Shown here: piece by piece, positions 9,300 through 20,340 of the stretch
How positions within the stretch are numbered: the stretch's first letter is position 1
Layout of the letters: every line of letters starts with the position of its first letter
From: Peronospora farinosa
Lineage: Eukaryota; Oomycota; Peronosporomycetes; Peronosporales; Peronosporaceae
Direction of reading: 5' to 3'
NCBI GenBank assembly: GCA_947646735.1
Contig: CANTFK010000863.1
Location: 372,001-436,000, forward strand
Length of the DNA stretch: 64,000 nt
The notes under the pieces: generated by a model
Seen by the model: only the letters and a program-made list of their open reading frames with translations
Database searches by the model: none
What the model was told of the DNA's origin: nothing
Program-made: the position numbers and the translations under genes

Positions 9300-10067
9300 T
9301 CGCTAGCTCTACGCAAGACACCGGAAAGGATGTGCTCTTGCGAGAGGCTTATGTGGCTGATGCTGTGTCCAAACAGTCGAGGGTGCGATGACGGTATGTC
9401 AATCGACACCAGGAACTACCTAGCTCGAAAGGAGTGGTGTAGTTGGAAGTGCCCTGGCAGAAAACCAGGTGACACATATTCCTATCCAGGTCGAAAAGAC
9501 TGGTGTAGTGAATGGGGCGATGACAGGTAGTCATACGTCCGATAGTCCTGCACAGAGCCGAGAGCCTGTGGCAGTTGATGGTGGTCTGAAAGCAAGTCAA
9601 GCGACACAAGAACCGGCACAAAGCCATGAGCCTGGTGCGGTTGGAGGAGTGCGTTGGCTAATACAGCAAAAACACGTTGTCCCAGGTCAAAGGTCGTGGT
9701 GACTCGAACAACGAGTACCAGACGTATTAAGACGATCAAGGGCACGTCGAAACGAGTGACCCTTGGATCAGTCTCCGTCCAAGAGGACGGACCCTCGAAA
9801 GAGTTGTTCGAGGCCGTCGAAGACAAGATGCCGGAGGCATCCTCAGGTGAGGTGCTCCAACTTGTCTTGGCATCTGCCGAGGTGATAGTAAATCTCTCGG
9901 CGATGACGTGGGATCTGTTCCTGTCCGAAGTAAAGGAAGGAAAGATCCACGAGATAGTCGCACCAGTTCCAGAAGAGAACGTGGTGGACTGTTGCTTTTC
10001 ATTCACAATGGATGAGAGCGTCTTGGAGACCGACAAAAAGAAACGGTTTGCTGCTCAAGGATGGTAG
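9300..10067 (+). pseudogene. Gy-B linker between protease and RT, with 66-bp repeats
   Basis: Two approximate 66-bp (22-codon) tandem duplications are visible: TCGAAA...TGGTGTAG at 9425 and 9491, and GCACA(G/A)AGCC at 9550 and 9616. The following frame (9654-10067) carries an acidic segment and ends in the region just before RT (ETDKKKRFAAQGW). No enzyme domain is recognised here. Confidence 0.6.
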
Positions 10068-11073
10068 GCCTCGAAGGCAACCCGTTTTATGATGTTCTGT
10101 GGAAACACCGTGATGTGTTTCCAGCAGAAGTGCCGAGCCGCCTACCGGCCGATAGGGGCATCAGGCACGAAATTGACCTGGAGCCTGGCATCAAGTATTG
10201 TGTGACCAGGCAATGGCCGTTACCGAAGGAACAAGTCGATTACATCGATGAGTTCTTCGACAAGCGAGCCAAGGCGGGACATGTACGTGAGAGCAAGTCG
10301 CCTCACTGCAGCCCGATCTTCTGTGTGCGTAAAGAAACAGGTGGATGGCGCGTGGTTCGTGCTTATAATAAGCTGAACACGGCCACCATTCCGGCTCAAA
10401 CGCCGATCCCACGAAAAGATGTCTTGTTGAATTACATGGAAAGTCAACTATCTTTTCCGCGCTGGATCTGAAGGATGGCTACTATCAAGTTCTCATGAAA
10501 GATACTGATGTAGCCAGAATGGCAGTAAGAACCCCCGAAGCGGTATGCTATGGGAGTGGCTTGTGATGCCATGAGGGTTATAAAAATGCTCCGGCAACAT
10601 TCAACCGAGTCGTGGCTCACGTGATGCGTCAGCACCGTGCCTACGCGCCCCATTACTTTGACGATGTACTCGTGAATAGTAAGGCGGAGGACGATCTGAT
10701 CGAAATAGAGTCGCATAAGCGTCATTTAGACGGTGTGTTGCAGACGCTGGGTGACGCCCAATTATACGTTAACTTGCAAAAGTGCGTAATAGAGGTCCTC
10801 GCAGATACCTGTAATGGGCTGCATCGTAGGTACACGTGGTGTACTAACAGACCTGGAAAAGGTAAAATCTATTAAGGAATTCCAGTCCCACAACACGTGA
10901 AGGATCTGCGTCAATTCCTTGGGCTTGCCAATTGCTTGCATAAATTCAGCAAGAATTATGCGGAGTAGACTAAGCCATTGTCTGACCTTTTGCAAAAGGA
11001 TGCAGAATGGACTTGGTCCAAGGATCAAGTAGATACGTTTACATCAGTGAGCAAATATCTTGTAGCGACAACG
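10061..11073 (+). pseudogene. Gy-B reverse transcriptase, broken
   Basis: RT segments in order but in several frames: LPADRGIRHEIDLEPG and GGWRVVRAYNKLNTATIPAQ (10061-10471), then DLKDGYYQVLMKD near 10465. The catalytic box HYFDDVLV is at about 10650, and LRQFLGLANCLHKFSKNYAE at about 10905-10965. Several stops and frameshifts make it non-functional. A Gy-A-type LTR interrupts pol at 11074, before RNase H. Confidence 0.85.
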
Positions 11074-11394
11074 TGTAATGGTCGACATTGCATATATAAC
11101 ATTAGCAGAAATAAACAATTACCTTTGTAGGCAGGTGCTGTGCGGGCACAGCGTGGCAATATGTCATTTTTTTATTATGGCCTAAAGACCCAATATGGAC
11201 CGATAATAATTTTGTCCTAAAAATCTAAAGGCGGGAACACTGTCGTATTTATTACGACATACAATCTTCGTAATTAGTACGAATTAAAACAAAATAACAA
11301 TTAGCGTTAAATTTACTTAATATCTGATACTTGGGCTTGCGTCTTCCTCAAACGCACGTGTGAGCTAGTGACTGTACGTTCTATACCCGTTACA
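11074..11394 (+). repeat. Solo Gy-A-like LTR inside Gy-B pol
   Basis: TGTAATGGTCGACATTGC...CCCGTTACA, 321 bp, a diverged and shortened Gy-A LTR relative on the plus strand. It separates RT from RNase H. I could not find a clean 5-bp target duplication (CAACG before, CACTA after), so some loss at the edges or old decay is likely. The right arm has the same insertion. Confidence 0.82.
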
Positions 11395-11830
11395 CACTAG
11401 TCTTAGAATTGCCACCGCGGATAAGAACTTTAGCGTCGTCTGCGATGCAAGCAATTTTGCAATCGGCAGCGCGCTCATGCAGAAGGATGACAGCGGTATT
11501 GACCGTGTCATTTCGTATAAGTCTCGGCTTTTGAAAGCCGCAGAGCTGAATTAACCTGTGCATGACAAGGAGCTACTTTCAATTAAGTATGCCCTTGTAA
11601 AGTTTCGCGTGCACCTCTTGGGCACCGAACCTTTTGTGCTTTATACGGATCACGCATCACTGCGGGCCGCTATAAATTCACCCCACCTCTCGCCGAGAAT
11701 GGCGAAATGGCTAACATTTTCTCTGAATTTCATTTCAAAGTTGAATATAAGCCGGGTAAGTCGAATGTCTTGACTGACGCGTTATCGCGCAGACCAGACT
11801 TCGAGGCAAGACACCAGGATAGTGTGTCTC
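11395..11830 (+). pseudogene. Gy-B RNase H, broken
   Basis: RNase H with FSVVCDASNFAIGSALMQ at about 11430 and LYTDHASLRAA at about 11640-11675, followed by YKPGKSNVLTDALSRRPD at about 11750-11800. Internal stops and frame changes are present (for example a stop after KAAELN). It degrades RNA:DNA hybrids in an intact element. Confidence 0.82.
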
Positions 11831-13345
11831 GTGCGAGAGCACAAGTTGAGTCGTCAACATTGGCAGCCATGAAGGCCTACCAAGTGACGAGCTCAATGGC
11901 CTCCGATATCAAGGAGGGTTACAGTCAGGACGACCATTGTCGCCTGCTGTTGGATCATTTTGGTGGACGAAAGGTTACCCTTCCGTCGCACCTGAAAGCG
12001 AAGTTAAAATGCTTTAGTTCAACTATGGCATCAGCTGTCACCTTGTGATCCCTTGAGAATCTATGTCCCTCATGACACAGATCTCAAGCTGATGATACTT
12101 CATGAGTGCCATGATGCGCCATCTAGTGGGCATCTGAGCCGTGAAAAGACATTCTTACGAGTGTCAGAGGAATTTTGGTGGCCCCACCTATACCGGTGGA
12201 TGGCCAACTATATTCGCTCTTGCGAAGAGTGTCAGCGCATAAAGCCCGCACTTTCGAACAGTGCGCCACTGAAGCCACTGCCTATTCCAACAGATTGTTT
12301 GAAGTAAGTCAGTTTGGACTTTATGTTTGGCTTACTGCCTGACCAAAAAGGCAGGACGGGGCTCGTCGTCTTTGTAGACAGAGCAAGATGGTGCATTTAG
12401 CACCATGTAGCACCAAAATCTCAGGAAAAGAGGCTGCCCTCTTGTTTCTGGATCACGTGTATCGACTACACGGGATGCTCGAGTCCATCGTATCGGACCG
12501 GGATCCGCGTTTTACGTCGGGTTTTTGGCGACATGTGTTTGAGCTGCTGGGTAGCAAGCTCCACATGTCAACAGCCAATCATCCCCAAACTGATGTCCAA
12601 ACAGAACGTGCCAATCGAGTTGTGGCGGATGTGTTGCGTACAATAGCGACTCATAAAGAATGGAGCAAGCAATTGCCATTCGTGGAGTTCGTTATTAATA
12701 ATAGTGTTCACGCCAGTACGGGTGAAACGCCGTTTTACATTAACGGACTGCGTCATCCTCGAACGACAGTCTCGTTTGTACGCAGCCCGAGTCTTAGTGG
12801 AGGAGGGCCCCTCACTTCGCTCGGTGCAATGCCAAATAGGGCCAAGGTTGCACTAGTGACACTGCTAATTTAGCAGTGGCCACGACACCTACAGGTGTCA
12901 ATGAGGAGGCATGGCAAGAAATGCCAGTGCTCCTTGATGATGACACTATAGTGTTGTCAACAGCGTCGACCCATGAACGACCTCTTGGAGGTGTCATAGC
13001 TAGATCGATGCTAAAAATTGTGAGCGAAGCTCAGCGCTTTGTAGATGAGCGATTGGCCATCACACGTAAAGTCCGTGACACAATGGTAAGCGCAAAGAAC
13101 AAGCAAAAACACTATGCGGACCAACATGGTCGCAAAAACAATAAAACTTTAGTGTTAGGGACAAAGTGCTATTAAGTACTGCTACCCTACCTAAACATGC
13201 AATTTCTAAACTACCAGGTGGTACTACTAAGCTATTGCCCCGATATATTGGCCCATTTACGGGTCGAAGAGGTTGGAGACCTAAACTATAGGCTCACTCT
13301 CCCACTGTACACCCCGTATTCTATGTGGGTCATCTGAAACGGTTT
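11831..13345 (+). pseudogene. Gy-B integrase, broken
   Basis: The H2C2 zinc-binding region is at 12053-12307 (HECHDAPSSGHLSRE...CEECQRIKP). The catalytic core follows at about 12310-12800: LDFMFGLLPD, IVSDRDPRF, and TERANRVV with the third acidic residue. The GPF-type C-terminal part is in 13180-13345 (LLPRYIGPF). Frame breaks occur at about 12307-12388 and after 12873. The catalytic acidic positions are still readable, but no single frame spans the domain. Confidence 0.83.
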
Positions 13346-14010
13346 GTAATCTATAAGAAATTACATATCCGCATCAGTCTAATGAGACCGATGGTGACGT
13401 CGACTATGAGTCGAGAGTCGTTACCTAAAAGGCGACGGTAAAGGTGAAAAGCTTTCCGTCGACGATATAAGGCCCGTCAAAGGGCTTGGAGATCGAAGAA
13501 GACTCCGCGCGTGACGCGGGTGTCTCATTACTAGTTGTTTCTAAATGTTCAAGTGAAGCTTCGGGCGGCCATACGCCTGATGGTCCCTTGCCTTCGCATC
13601 TTATAGTTCCGAGATCAGCTTGACACTCGAGGTCCGATAACCGTCGGTACACAGCAGCACTTTGTGTCTGCGTCTGAACGACGGCAGGATAAGCAGCCGC
13701 GAGTAGTTGGGCGTAACCGCCGCTCGGTATCGGGCGCCACCTTTGCTGGTGGATGCGGGTGAGAATACACGCTCCTTGCTGGAAGGTGCTTGGCCCACCG
13801 CCATCTGAAGCAGAAGATTGTATTTGTGTCCATTGCAAAGGATTTTGGAAGCGTTTCGACTCTTGTGAACCGGTTGAAGCGCTGCGCGTCGACGTGCCTT
13901 AGCTGGTGTCTGCTACGATCAGAAGCACCAGCTGCACTCGCTCTGCTAGGTCCTGATGGACTAGCAGGGGCAGCGTGGCGAGACGATTTCGCACGTGTCA
14001 TAGCCAAGCT
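13346..14010 (+). pseudogene. Gy-B chromodomain and C-terminal tail, decayed
   Basis: The reading CKGFWKRFDSCEPVEALRVDVP at about 13838-13903 matches the second half of a chromodomain (pattern KGY...SWEP...L..DVP). The segment before it (RYRAPPLLVD) resembles the linker that precedes chromodomains in this group. Chromodomains tether integrase to marked chromatin. Longer frames on the opposite strand here are shadows. Confidence 0.55.
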
Positions 14011-14652
14011 ATTTCGCTACATTTGCATGAGCAGTAACTCTGCTTCGTATCCGTCAGCCTTTTCATCAGTTGCAACACGACTAGAATAGGTAAAGCATGA
14101 CCCAGTACTCTTCCCTGCCGTTTCCATGATGGAAAGACGCTAAAAAGGTTTTTAGCGTCAAAAGCGGCATGCTCTAGCAGTGTCGCACTATTCCCACTCG
14201 AGTTTAACCACTCGGATAACGGTGGCATTGGTGGAAATATGAAGATCTGTCTCTTGATGTAGATTACATGAGAGCACGACAATGCAATTACCTCAAAGTG
14301 ACGATGAGCACAGTGCATGAGACATATGTCCCCATCCCTAGAGTACCAACCTTCAAAAAACTTCCATGCTTCCTGAAAGTGAGGGTCATTCCTCGTCTTC
14401 TATGCCAGTGATCGCAGAAACCAACACTATGCGCGCTGCTTTAAAAGAAACAGTCGTGGCTTAACAGCAGGTCGGCGACTTTAAATTGTCCGCGTCTCAC
14501 AATTCATCGTTTGCCGTCTTGAAGATCATAAAAAAAGTCGGACTCAGCCGAGGGTAAGCTAAAAACTCCTTCGACTTCACAGTCGGCCTCATTAGCACGT
14601 CGTCGCAAGGGCAGCTACGGGAGTGGTGAAACCGCACAATAATAGGATGGAT
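14011..14652 (+). other. Gy-B 3' region, no gene seen
   Basis: About 640 bp between the Gy-B chromodomain tail and the Gy-C LTR start. It has a short inverted repeat near 14130-14160 (GACGCTAAAAAGG / TTTTTAGCGTC). No convincing coding frame or LTR is seen. The Gy-B 3' LTR is missing, cut off where Gy-C begins at 14653. Confidence 0.5.
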
Positions 14653-14712
14653 TGTAATGGGGCAACTTATTACATAAGTCGCTACAGTAATAATGCATAA
14701 TTGCGTAAGTAT
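14653..14712 (+). repeat. Gy-C 5' LTR fragment, copy 1
   Basis: TGTAATGGGGC then ATTACATAAG, matching the first ~60 bp of the LTR at 47427. It is joined directly to the middle of gag, so the rest of the LTR, the PBS and the gag start are deleted. It marks the boundary with Gy-B. Confidence 0.75.
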
Positions 14713-15420
14713 ATTACTCCCTCGCGCACTTCGCACCATGACACTATTAAGATGGAGACGTCAACGTACTCCGGTGATGGTCCTATTTGTCACCTCCTTA
14801 ATCGCTGGTTTCGTGAGGTGGATATTGCGATATCGTCAAGATTAATTGATGCTCCGACGGCCAAGGTTAATTTTCTTCTGTCTCGGATTGTTGGCAAAGA
14901 CAAGGAATGGGCTCTTGGGAAGCTTGTCGTAGATGAGTCGGCGTTACCTACGCTGGACGATATCCAGCGCGACTTACGATTGGCATTCAAGCCTCCCCAA
15001 ATAAATCTTCCTTGCGTGCAGACTTCTTCTCACTCAGACAGGGTACGATGCCGGTGCGTGAATGCGTGCAGAAGTCACGACGTCTTGCTTCGCGCAATAC
15101 CACGCATCCAATTGACATGGCCTCACTAGTTCATGTCCTCGTCTTCGGTATGCAGGAGAGCATGGCGCGTTGTCGACTCGCACGTTCTGAGCCGAGGTCC
15201 TCAAGGAGGCATTTCCCGCTCGCTTCGAGAAAATTACACTATCGCGTCGACGTACTTGCACACAGTGTCACAACAACCCCGGACGTCTGGTCCAGAGCCA
15301 ATGAAGCTCGACGCAATCATCGAACCTTCTCGTGGTCGCGGCAAATAACTAGGCCTGCGATATTTCAATAATAACACGATCAAGTGTCTAAGCTGTGGCA
15401 AGAACGGCTCACGAGGAGAT
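14713..15420 (+). pseudogene. Gy-C gag, copy 1, partial
   Basis: Capsid segment [20 protein letters not shown] and [15 protein letters not shown] at 14752-15020, closely related to Gy-A Gag, then a frame change (next frame 15012-15371). A degenerate zinc knuckle, CLSCGKNGSRGD, lies near 15390; its His and last Cys are lost. The N-terminus is deleted. Confidence 0.8.
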
Positions 15421-15423
15421 ACT

Positions 15424-16031
15424 GTGTCGCCGGCAATCCCATCAAAAACGAGCGGTTTTAGTAGGCGCGGGCGTCCTACTGGCAGGAATGGAGCCCCGAG
15501 TACTCAGTGGCAAGCTTGGGCTCCTATCCCCAAAGTGATTCACACCCACTGCAATGCCACCACCATGCGCGATGAGTCGAGACTGATTATTATCATTCTT
15601 ATCGTTGCTGGAGTGAAGCGACCACTCCGAGTCTCGTTGGATTATGGCTCTTTTAACAACTTCTTTCGTGCATCCTGTTTGTCCCTTCTCCCGTCCACTA
15701 TCACGGTTTGAGAAGGTCCAGGTGACATCGTTGTCAAACTTGCCGATGGACAACCAAAACGTGTTCCACGTAAAACAGTGGTTTTAGCGTACATCATCGA
15801 CGGCTCCAGAGCAATGATGAATTCTTGGTGTACGTGATGAATTATGCATTTGATTGCATACTTGGAATACCGTGGCTGTCACGGTATCAGCCGAAGATAG
15901 ATTGGATATCTCGGTCTGTTAAACGACGAAGCGGATATGACGTCAGTGAAGTGTTCACTCGTTTGTTGGTCGCGTCATACGATTGGCCTCACATCAGGAT
16001 CGTGAACGAACTCGCCACGACTAGTAGTTAG
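15424..16031 (+). pseudogene. Gy-C protease, copy 1, active site mutated
   Basis: The frame at 15424-15711 contains LDYGSFNNFFRASC, where Gy-A has [14 protein letters not shown]. The catalytic DSG is DYG, so protease would be dead. A stop follows, then [21 protein letters not shown] in another frame (15825-16031). The same DYG change is in all three Gy-C copies. Confidence 0.85.
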
Positions 16032-16054
16032 CACCTAGAGAGCGATGGCCCTCT

Positions 16055-16666
16055 GTGTGCAGTATGTTCCGTTACACTGATGAGGCCACAGAACGAGGCG
16101 GCCGAACAGCGGTTCTCGCATACAGATACATTGGTCGAGCAGGGGTCCCTGCATACACAGACTCCGGTCGAACAGGGGTTCCGATTCATATTGAGGCGAT
16201 AGAACAGGGGCTCCCTCGTACAAACACATCGGCTGAGCAGAGGCTCCCGATCAATACCGAGTCGGTCAAGCAGAAGCTTCCGAGTGTACCCGAGGCGGAC
16301 GAGAACGAGCTCCCTCCTCTAAGGGGCTCGGGACGCAAGAGAAAACGCAAGAAAGGAGGACGCCGATCACCGAGACGAACACATTCACGCCAAAATGTCG
16401 AGGCGGTTGAAGACAAGCTCCCGCCTCCAAGGGGCTCAAGACGCAAGAAAAAACGCAAGAAAGGAGCACGCCGATCACCGAGACGACGACATTCACGTCA
16501 AAATGCTGATGCAGATTATTCCGTAGTGACGGAATCTGTATGTGCGCTTGAATATGTAAAGGGGTCTCCACATCGTGGCCGCTACATTGAGGTAGCGAGC
16601 CCTCCCGTGCACTGCTGCAGAGATCACATCTCTGTCAGACCTTTCATGGAATATTTTTCTTCATGA
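16055..16666 (+). pseudogene. Gy-C linker with EQGLP and basic repeats, copy 1
   Basis: 203 open codons. The first part repeats an E-Q-x-L-P motif (IEQGLP, AEQRLP, VKQKLP) like the Gy-A linker. Then a 108-bp (36-codon) tandem duplication at 16307 and 16415 encodes RKRKRKKGGRRSPRR and RKKKRKKGARRSPRR, strongly basic and resembling nuclear-localisation signals. It lies between protease and RT. No enzyme domain. Confidence 0.72.
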
Positions 16667-16691
16667 CCTCAAGGCAGACGACATCGAGCAA

Positions 16692-17720
16692 GTGTGCGTC
16701 GTTTCAACCGCCGAGCAGCCAGTGAAGAAGTTCTTGAGGCTTTCCCAAAGAGCGCCTAGCCTAAATCAGCGCGCGAAGAACGCTTCGCGGCATGCTCTTC
16801 GTGCTTCGGGCAACCCTGTCTACGATTTCGCCCGTGAGTACGCCAACATCTTTCCGGAGAAATTTCCCGCTGAGCTTCCAGCGGATCGTGGAGTGCGGCA
16901 AGAGATAGATCTCGTGCCAGGATCGAAGTATTGCGTGATGCAGAAGTGGACGTTACCTCGTGATCAAGCCATCGCTACTGATGAACTTTTGGAGGGTCGC
17001 CGTAAGGCTGGTCATGTCTGCGAGAGTATCTCGTCTCATTCGAGCCCGACTTTCTGTGTGAAGAAAGCTATCCGCGGTTGGTGCATTGTGCACGCTTTAA
17101 AAAAGCTGAATGACGCCACGATCCCGGATCAAACGCCTATTCCTCGAAAAGACATGGTTCAATACCATGTCCGGGAGCGAGATTTACAGCGCCATAGTTA
17201 TGACAGACGATTTCTATCAGATCCTCATGAGAGACAGTGACATTCTTCTCACTGTGGTCATCACCCCAAGCGGAATGCTTTGGGAGTGTTTAGTCATGCC
17301 AAAAGGTCTTAAGAACGCTACAGGTACGTTCCAATCAAATGGTGACACAAGTACTTCGTCCCACTTCGCGATTTTGCACCGAGCTACTTTGATGACATTT
17401 TTGTTCACAGCTGCGCTGAGCAAAATCTCAGCGCTACGGAGGTACACCTTCGACACTTGAAGTAGGTGTTTCAAGTTATGCGCGAGAATAAATTGTATGC
17501 AAATTTGAGAAATGTGTCTTCTGTGCCCCCGAGATCCCAGTACTCGGATGATACGTCAGCAAGAAAGATGTCCGCACTGATCCTGAGAAGATCTCATCGG
17601 TCTGTTCCTAGCCAACGCCCAGGACCGAAGCTGAATTACGCCAGTGGATCGGTCTGGCGAATTACTTGCATAAGAATACGAAGAATTATGCTGAGTTAAT
17701 CCATCCATTATTGACTTTGC
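16692..17720 (+). pseudogene. Gy-C reverse transcriptase, copy 1, broken
   Basis: [21 protein letters not shown] and SPTFCVKKAIRGWCIVHALKKLND (16692-17150), then the catalytic stretch SYFDDIFVHSC near 17382-17415 in another frame. LRQWIGLANYLHKNTKNYAE-like remains lie near 17635-17695. Copy 1 keeps about 14 bp near 17200 (MTDDFYQILM) that are deleted in copies 2 and 3. Confidence 0.83.
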
Positions 17721-18300
17721 TTTAGAAACGCAGAACATCAATCTGCCTTCGACTCCGTGGAAAGGACTTGTCCGAGGCGCCACTGCTGATGTTACCTGAC
17801 GACTCCAAGCCATTCCATGTCGCACGTGACGCGAGAAATTTCGCTTTAGAATGTGACCTCATGCAATTTTATGACGAGGGTCTAGAGCGCGTCGTGAGTT
17901 TTCAATCACGACAGATGAAACCCGCAAAGAAAAAATATCCGGTACACGACAAGGAGATTTTGGCTATGAGTTACGCGCTAATCAAGCTCAGAGTATATTT
18001 GCTCGGAAGAAGATGTGTTTAATCTATACAGATCACGCCTCATTGCGTACCGACGTCAAGAGTCCTCACTTGTCTCAGCGTATGGCATGATGGTTGACAT
18101 TTGTTGCCGAGTATAGTTTTGTGGTACATTACAAGACTTGCAAGAACATCATTCTCGCTGACGCGCTTTCTCGTCGTCCTGATTACGATCCTCGGCGGGA
18201 CATGTGTCATCAAACAGAGAATGTTGATGACGACGTCGACATCTGAGCGTGTTGTACTGAGCTAGGACTCAATTCTACGATCTCAACACCTGTGCTGCCG
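17721..18300 (+). pseudogene. Gy-C RNase H, copy 1, broken
   Basis: RNase H remains: FHVARDARNFALECDLMQ (17768 frame), YPVHDKEILAMSYALIKLRVYLLG, IYTDHASLRTDVKSPHLSQRMA and ILADALSRRPDYDP near 18150-18185. The first catalytic Asp region is altered and the frame changes near 18010. Copy 1 has a TGA near 18088 where copy 3 reads through. Confidence 0.8.
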
Positions 18301-18613
18301 ATTCGAACTCAGATCTGAATTTTACGCTAATGATTCCTTCTATGCGGGAATCATTAACTATCGTATCACCCCAGTGAGGGTTCACTCGCGAAGTTGACGA
18401 AACCAACACGCAATGACATCAAGCGTTACGCTCTTGACGGTCTGTTGCTGACGTACACGATGGACGTCTTTGGTTCACCGCGTTTCGTCATCCCTGCTGA
18501 TGACGGTTTTCGAGTCCTATTGGCTCACGAATTTCACGACAGTTCAGCTGGTGGTCACCTGAGTCGCGAAAAAGACGTTTATGGCTATTTCTCGTGTGTT
18601 TTATGACCGCGAA
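18301..18613 (+). pseudogene. Gy-C integrase zinc-binding part, copy 1
   Basis: 70-codon frame 18394-18606 with FHDSSAGGHLSREKDVYGY, the HxxH half of the H2C2 domain. Coding is then cut by the solo LTR at 18614. The segment after the LTR (19221 onward) continues the integrase. Confidence 0.78.
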
Positions 18614-19215
18614 TTTAACGGCGTTACATGATGCTGAGATAGTTATATTCATAATCATGTTGTGGATGTAATATTACGAATATTGCATATGTATTCTTGA
18701 TACTTCTCTTTAAGGAGGTATTAAGTATAAGCGTTATGATACGGTATTCGGTAATACCGTATCATATCGATTAGGATTCGAAGATCGGTATGGAGTGTAC
18801 TAAGTACATTACACACAGATGTTTGGACGACACGTCGTGTAATAGAAAAGTCTGCATATTATTGTTACTATTATAGCAGTTAATTTAGTGTATGGCACTT
18901 AGGATAGGGTTATTCTTAAAGATCTTAGTGCATAAAAAATCAGTTCGCATGTTGAATTTTAGAAGCAAGGTCTTTACAAGACTTGTTTTCTAGTGCACCT
19001 CGTACGTACGGTTCTGTGACCCGTAAGCTTACTAAGCTTGTGAGTGTAAGCTCGTAGACTGAAGAAGTCTCTAGGACGGGTAAACTTCGTAGTCGTTGAA
19101 CTAGTTACATAGAACTAAGTGGATTGTAACCGTAACTCGATTTAGTTTTTTAGAACTAAGAGGCTACATCCTTTAAGGTCTTCCTCTGACTGAAGAGCTG
19201 TGTAGCACCGCTACA
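18614..19215 (+). repeat. Solo Gy-D-type LTR in Gy-C integrase, copy 1
   Basis: 602 bp, TTTAACGGCGTTACATG...CCGCTACA, a diverged relative of the Gy-D LTR. A perfect 5-bp target duplication GCGAA flanks it (18609-18613 and 19216-19220). It contains a 13-bp perfect hairpin with loop CGGT at 18736-18765. The same insertion with the same flanks is in copies 2 and 3, so it predates the Gy-C duplications. Confidence 0.92.
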
Positions 19216-20340
19216 GCGAATGTATAAGTACATTTAGAAGTGTGTGCGCTTCTGAGAAAACTTCCATCCTGTGAAGCCCGCGCCGTCTTCACAAGCCCCA
19301 TTGCGTCCGTTTCCGATTGCTACGGAAGACTGACGTTCAGTCAGCATGGATTTTATCTTCGGACTTCCACCGGATGAACAGAAACGCACGGGCGTATTGG
19401 TTCTAGTGGATTGATTCAGCAAAATGGTGCATTTTGCTCCGGTCTCCACCCACGTTACGGCGGAGACGACAGCAAAGAGTCTTATTGATCTTATGTTTAG
19501 ACGTCATGGCTTTCCTGAGTCTATTGTTTCCCGTGTTTCTCTTCGGCTTTCTGGGACGAATTATTTCAGCTACTATGCACGCGATTGTTTATGTCTACGG
19601 CGTCCCATTTAAAGACGGATGGGCAAGCGGATCGCGTGAACCGAGTGTTCGAAGATGTCTTGTGCAGTTATGCAACATTGTTCTCGTCATGGAGTTTGTT
19701 TCTTCCACTTGGAGAGTTTGCAATCAACAATGCTGCACATGCGTCAACAGGATTGAAGTCCTTCTTCGCGAACAGTGCGAGGCATCCTCGCGTTCCGGCG
19801 ATTTTTTTAACTCTCATCTTTAGAACAATTAGCCTCAACGCTTGGTGGAGGAGTATCTACCAATGACATTGCGCCGAAACTATTGATGATTGATTACGAT
19901 GAAGATAAGGTTGATGCCGATGCGACTTATGCTATTAGTTTTGTGTCAAACGGAATATCTACTCCGGACGCGATGCATTCGATTATGTCTCCCGTTGCTA
20001 ATGTTTCCTCTTAAAATCATACGCCGCCTGTGTTTGGCTGCAGTAACCGAACTTCTTCTATAACGACAAAAGATCACGCGTTTTGCGTGATGCACTACAA
20101 GAGTCAGTTGACAAGCAAAAATGAGAATACATGCGGAAGAGATCGGAAGAATTTGTTGTCATTTCGAGTATCCTATTTTTAACAAGCGGATTACTAAACA
20201 CTTCAGTGACGAATTTAAGCGCTGCTAAGTTTGCACCAAGATATATTGGCCCGTTTCGGGTGTCTAAAAACGATTGTGATGCTTAAACACTAAATATATC
20301 TACATCTATGCGTATGCACTCGACGTTCTATGTTAGGCGC
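19216..20340 (+). pseudogene. Gy-C integrase core and C-terminal part, copy 1
   Basis: SMDFIFGLPPDEQKRTGVLVLVD (about 19340-19410) and MVHFAPVSTHVTAETTAKS follow the order of the catalytic core. The usual SDRDPRF motif reads SRVSLRL, so the second catalytic Asp is lost, and the third acidic position reads ADRVNRV. The GPF-type C-terminal part (APRYIGPFRVSK) is at about 20233-20270 and STFYVRRLKAYLPAD is at 20317-20355. Dead integrase. Confidence 0.8.

Larger units (their letters stand above)
7446..15313 (+). repeat. Large inverted repeat 1, left arm
   Basis: About 7.87 kb that recurs in reverse complement at 22151-30018. Paired coordinates sum to 37464 throughout, so no net indel separates the arms. 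I noticed only a few single-base differences, for example near 7601, 10288, 14303, 15054 and 15296. The arm holds Gy-B from within its LTR to its 3' end plus the first part of Gy-C copy 1. Outside 7446 the two Gy-B LTRs are clearly diverged. Confidence 0.93.

Noticed and set aside
9482..10036. 184-codon minus-strand frame over the Gy-B linker (mirror 27428-27982)
   Set aside because: Lies opposite the pol linker and its repeats; low-complexity composition, best explained as a shadow.
13425..13838. 137-codon minus-strand frame (and its mirror 23626-24039)
   Set aside because: It overlaps the plus-strand chromodomain remnant of Gy-B, has no recognisable motif, and exists in duplicate only because of the inverted repeat.
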